Of a stretch of 6,565 bases of DNA, positions 5,506 to 6,565 are shown one piece after another (position 1 is the first letter of the stretch; each line of letters opens with the position of its first letter). The position numbers were made by a program, and so were the translations under genes. The stretch comes from Cyanobacteria bacterium UBA7694 (lineage in GTDB: Bacteria; Cyanobacteriota; Sericytochromatia; UBA7694): assembly GCA_002482705.1 (NCBI GenBank), contig DLGM01000249.1, forward strand, positions 4,284 through 10,848. The letters are read 5' to 3'. Under the pieces are notes generated by a model. That model worked only from the letters and a program-made list of their open reading frames with translations. It did not search any database and was not told the origin of the DNA.

Positions 5506-6222
5506 CTAAGAACGGGGAGCGCGGGAGCGCGGCAATTTAAAGTCGAGCCCTTGTAAAAGCTCAATTTCCCCTTGGCGCAACATGTCTGCCACCTGAGCCA
5601 GAACCAGTACTGCTTCCGGGCTCAGGGGCCGCAACCCTTTACGGGTAATTTGCCAGACATCAATGGGTTCATCAATGCCATAGGCCCCGACCTGAATAGC
5701 TTCATCGATCACTTTATAGGCCAGCAAGCTCGCTTGTGCCATTGTTAAGGAAAGGGTTTGGTATTTTTGCAGCAGTGCATAGGCAAAATGAGCCCCGTTG
5801 CCGCTGGCAAAGAGGCCCTCGATCCACTCGGGGGTGCCATTGGCGGCCACATGTAACAAACGGGGGATGGCGTGTGTAAACTCAGCAAAAATAAAATCAC
5901 CTGGGTGTAAGGCCAGTAGAGAAGCGGGATCTCCCTGTACAAATTCGGTCAGGACATCCACCTGTAATAAGGCTTTGACGGACTGTTGGATAATGGTGGC
6001 CAAGCTGTCGCGCAGTTCGGTGAGCCCATGTTGAGTTGGGATCCCCTCAAGTTGTTCGTGGACGCGTTGAATAAGCGCCAGCTCTCCGGCTCCCGCCCAG
6101 GCGCAGTGGTCGTTCAACGCGTAAATTTTACGCCCTTTGGAGCGCACCTCACCACTGGTGTACTGGGTGTCTGAGGCCAGCACCAGACCTTCAGCGGTGG
6201 GTATAGCAACAATGAGTGTCAT
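5506..6222 (-). CDS. Proteasome-like Ntn hydrolase
   Basis: The protein is 238 aa from the ATG at 6222 and resembles beta-type proteasome and HslV/Anbu-like Ntn hydrolases. This start leaves Thr right after the initiator Met (MTLIVAIPTAEGLVLASDTQ), as in HslV, where Thr1 becomes the catalytic nucleophile after Met removal. Counting that Thr as 1, Asp17 lies in LASD and a Lys is at 31 in GRKIYAL (canonical Lys33, with a slightly short loop). WAGAGE matches the conserved glycine turn of substrate-pocket residue 47, and ASGNGAHFAYALL resembles the S129 region. KVIDEAIQVGAYGIDEPIDVW matches the final helix and strand. The C-terminal ~40 residues after QITRKG are an extra helical and basic tail. 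No HslU, ARC/Mpa or Pup gene adjoins it, so it may work alone as a ring or with distant partners. The frame continues upstream to TTG 6351, but that hides the Thr. A TACAAT box 6 nt before the ATG suggests a leaderless mRNA. Confidence 0.85.
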   Translation of the reverse strand: MTLIVAIPTAEGLVLASDTQYTSGEVRSKGRKIYALNDHCAWAGAGELALIQRVHEQLEGIPTQHGLTELRDSLATIIQQSVKALLQVDVLTEFVQGDPASLLALHPGDFIFAEFTHAIPRLLHVAANGTPEWIEGLFASGNGAHFAYALLQKYQTLSLTMAQASLLAYKVIDEAIQVGAYGIDEPIDVWQITRKGLRPLSPEAVLVLAQVADMLRQGEIELLQGLDFKLPRSRAPRS

Positions 6223-6228
6223 GGTGCC

Positions 6229-6234
6229 ATTGTA
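6229..6234 (-). promoter_or_regulatory. -10-like box abutting the proteasome-like ATG
   Basis: TACAAT on the minus strand is 6 nt from the ATG at 6222, the same spacing as the TATAAT box of the recombinase gene. No Shine-Dalgarno lies between. The -35 region is weak (TTTCTC at 18 bp). Confidence 0.5.
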
Positions 6235-6415
6235 ACCCATTTGATGGACGGTGAGAAAAGGGCCGAGGCATCTCTGTGTGGCTACGGTCTCCGGAGTTGC
6301 ATGCCCACTGGAGGCTGCGTTGCCGAGGACATATGGGACGCAGAGTTGCAATCAGGACTCTCGGAGCTTTTGTCTGAGCCTAGTTTTAGGGTGTGCAGTC
6401 AAATGAGCTGGGCAA

Positions 6416-6424
6416 TGTTATGCT
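6416..6424 (+). promoter_or_regulatory. Extended -10 promoter of the exported protein
   Basis: TGTTATGCT fits the extended -10 form TGnTATnnT. The -35 region at 17 bp (CAGTCA) is poor, as is usual for extended -10 promoters. Transcription would begin near 6431, about 21 nt before the ATG. The region 6223-6451 is otherwise gene-free and separates divergent genes. Confidence 0.5.
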
Positions 6425-6439
6425 GTTTCCATGTTTGTT

Positions 6440-6445
6440 GGGAGG
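6440..6445 (+). promoter_or_regulatory. Ribosome-binding site of the exported protein
   Basis: GGGAGG ends 6 nt before the ATG at 6452, a strong Shine-Dalgarno at ideal spacing. Confidence 0.8.
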
Positions 6446-6451
6446 CTTCAT

Positions 6452-6565
6452 ATGCGCATTGTTGCTCTGATCGGAACCCTGTTGCTGGCAGCCCCAGCTC
6501 ATGCCTTGGAACCAATCCAATTCATGAATTTTAGTGATATGCACCTGTCATTGCTGGGTAAAAAA
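6452..6565 (+). CDS. Sec-exported protein, probable metallophosphoesterase (N-terminal part)
   Basis: The first 38 codons are present and the gene runs off the right edge. Residues 1-18, MRIVALIGTLLLAAPAHA, form a clear Sec signal peptide with an AHA cleavage site, so the mature protein would start LEPIQF. The mature start IQFMNFSDMHLSLLG places Asp29-x-His31 at the end of a predicted strand, the motif I (DxH) position of calcineurin-like metallophosphoesterases and 5'-nucleotidases (compare FSDLHL in that family). This is a short match, so the assignment is tentative; the later metal motifs (GD, GNH, H, GHxH) would lie outside the window. The start has a strong Shine-Dalgarno and an extended -10 box. 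The gene is divergent from the proteasome-like gene. It would act outside the cytoplasmic membrane. Confidence 0.68.
   Translation, partial: MRIVALIGTLLLAAPAHALEPIQFMNFSDMHLSLLGKK

Noticed and set aside
5506..6351. 281-aa form of the proteasome-like protein starting at TTG 6351
   Set aside because: It has no ribosome site, adds 43 residues unlike the family and buries the Thr that should become the N-terminal nucleophile. The ATG at 6240 was rejected for the same reason.
6241..6534. 97-aa plus-strand open frame near the right edge
   Set aside because: It is Cys/Ser-rich with no ribosome site and overlaps, in another frame, the signal-peptide gene that has a strong Shine-Dalgarno.

Overview
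The window is compact bacterial chromosome with roughly even base composition by eye, short intergenic gaps and genes on both strands. It holds six complete protein genes and two cut by the window edges. The mixture (a XerC/D-type recombinase, a bacterial proteasome-like Ntn hydrolase, an uncharacterised ATP-grasp protein, an LmeA/DUF2993-like protein, a lipoprotein and a Sec-exported protein) does not fix the taxon. It would suit a deep-branching or little-studied lineage, for example non-photosynthetic relatives of cyanobacteria (Vampirovibrionia/Melainabacteria), but that is a guess. I see no rRNA, tRNA, CRISPR array, insertion sequence or clear phage gene.

Layout, left to right. Positions 1-124 (minus) hold the N-terminal 41 codons of a lipoprotein leaving the window, ending in a clear lipobox. 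A hairpin terminator (140-159) and a second inverted repeat (182-207) separate it from a DEDDh 3'-5' exonuclease (219-836, minus). An 83-bp gap with a large inverted repeat (870-910) separates that gene from a 475-aa ATP-grasp-like enzyme (920-2347, minus), which has its own Shine-Dalgarno. A divergent intergenic region (2348-2538) precedes a plus-strand 458-aa protein with two LmeA-like halves (2539-3915). A hairpin terminator usable on both strands (3927-3965) separates it from a convergent tyrosine recombinase with all six catalytic residues (3969-4844, minus). Further right are a small membrane protein with two TM helices and a winged-helix-like tail (4969-5436, minus), then a proteasome-like hydrolase (5506-6222, minus). 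The right edge carries the first 38 codons of a Sec-exported, probable metallophosphoesterase on the plus strand (6452-6565).

No single pathway links these genes. The exonuclease and ATP-grasp gene could share a transcript, as could the proteasome-like gene and the two-TM gene, since no strong terminator lies between the members of either pair. The two-TM gene also has a good promoter of its own.

The most unusual signals are in translation starts. Three genes have textbook Shine-Dalgarno sites. The recombinase and proteasome-like genes instead have a -10-like hexamer (TATAAT, TACAAT) exactly 6 nt before ATG, which predicts leaderless mRNAs. The lipoprotein and exonuclease genes share an 11-nt motif, TAGAAAGATAG, 4-5 nt before their ATGs. 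Three starts (2539, 5436, 6222) differ from the longest open frame, whose upstream TTG codons lack a ribosome site.
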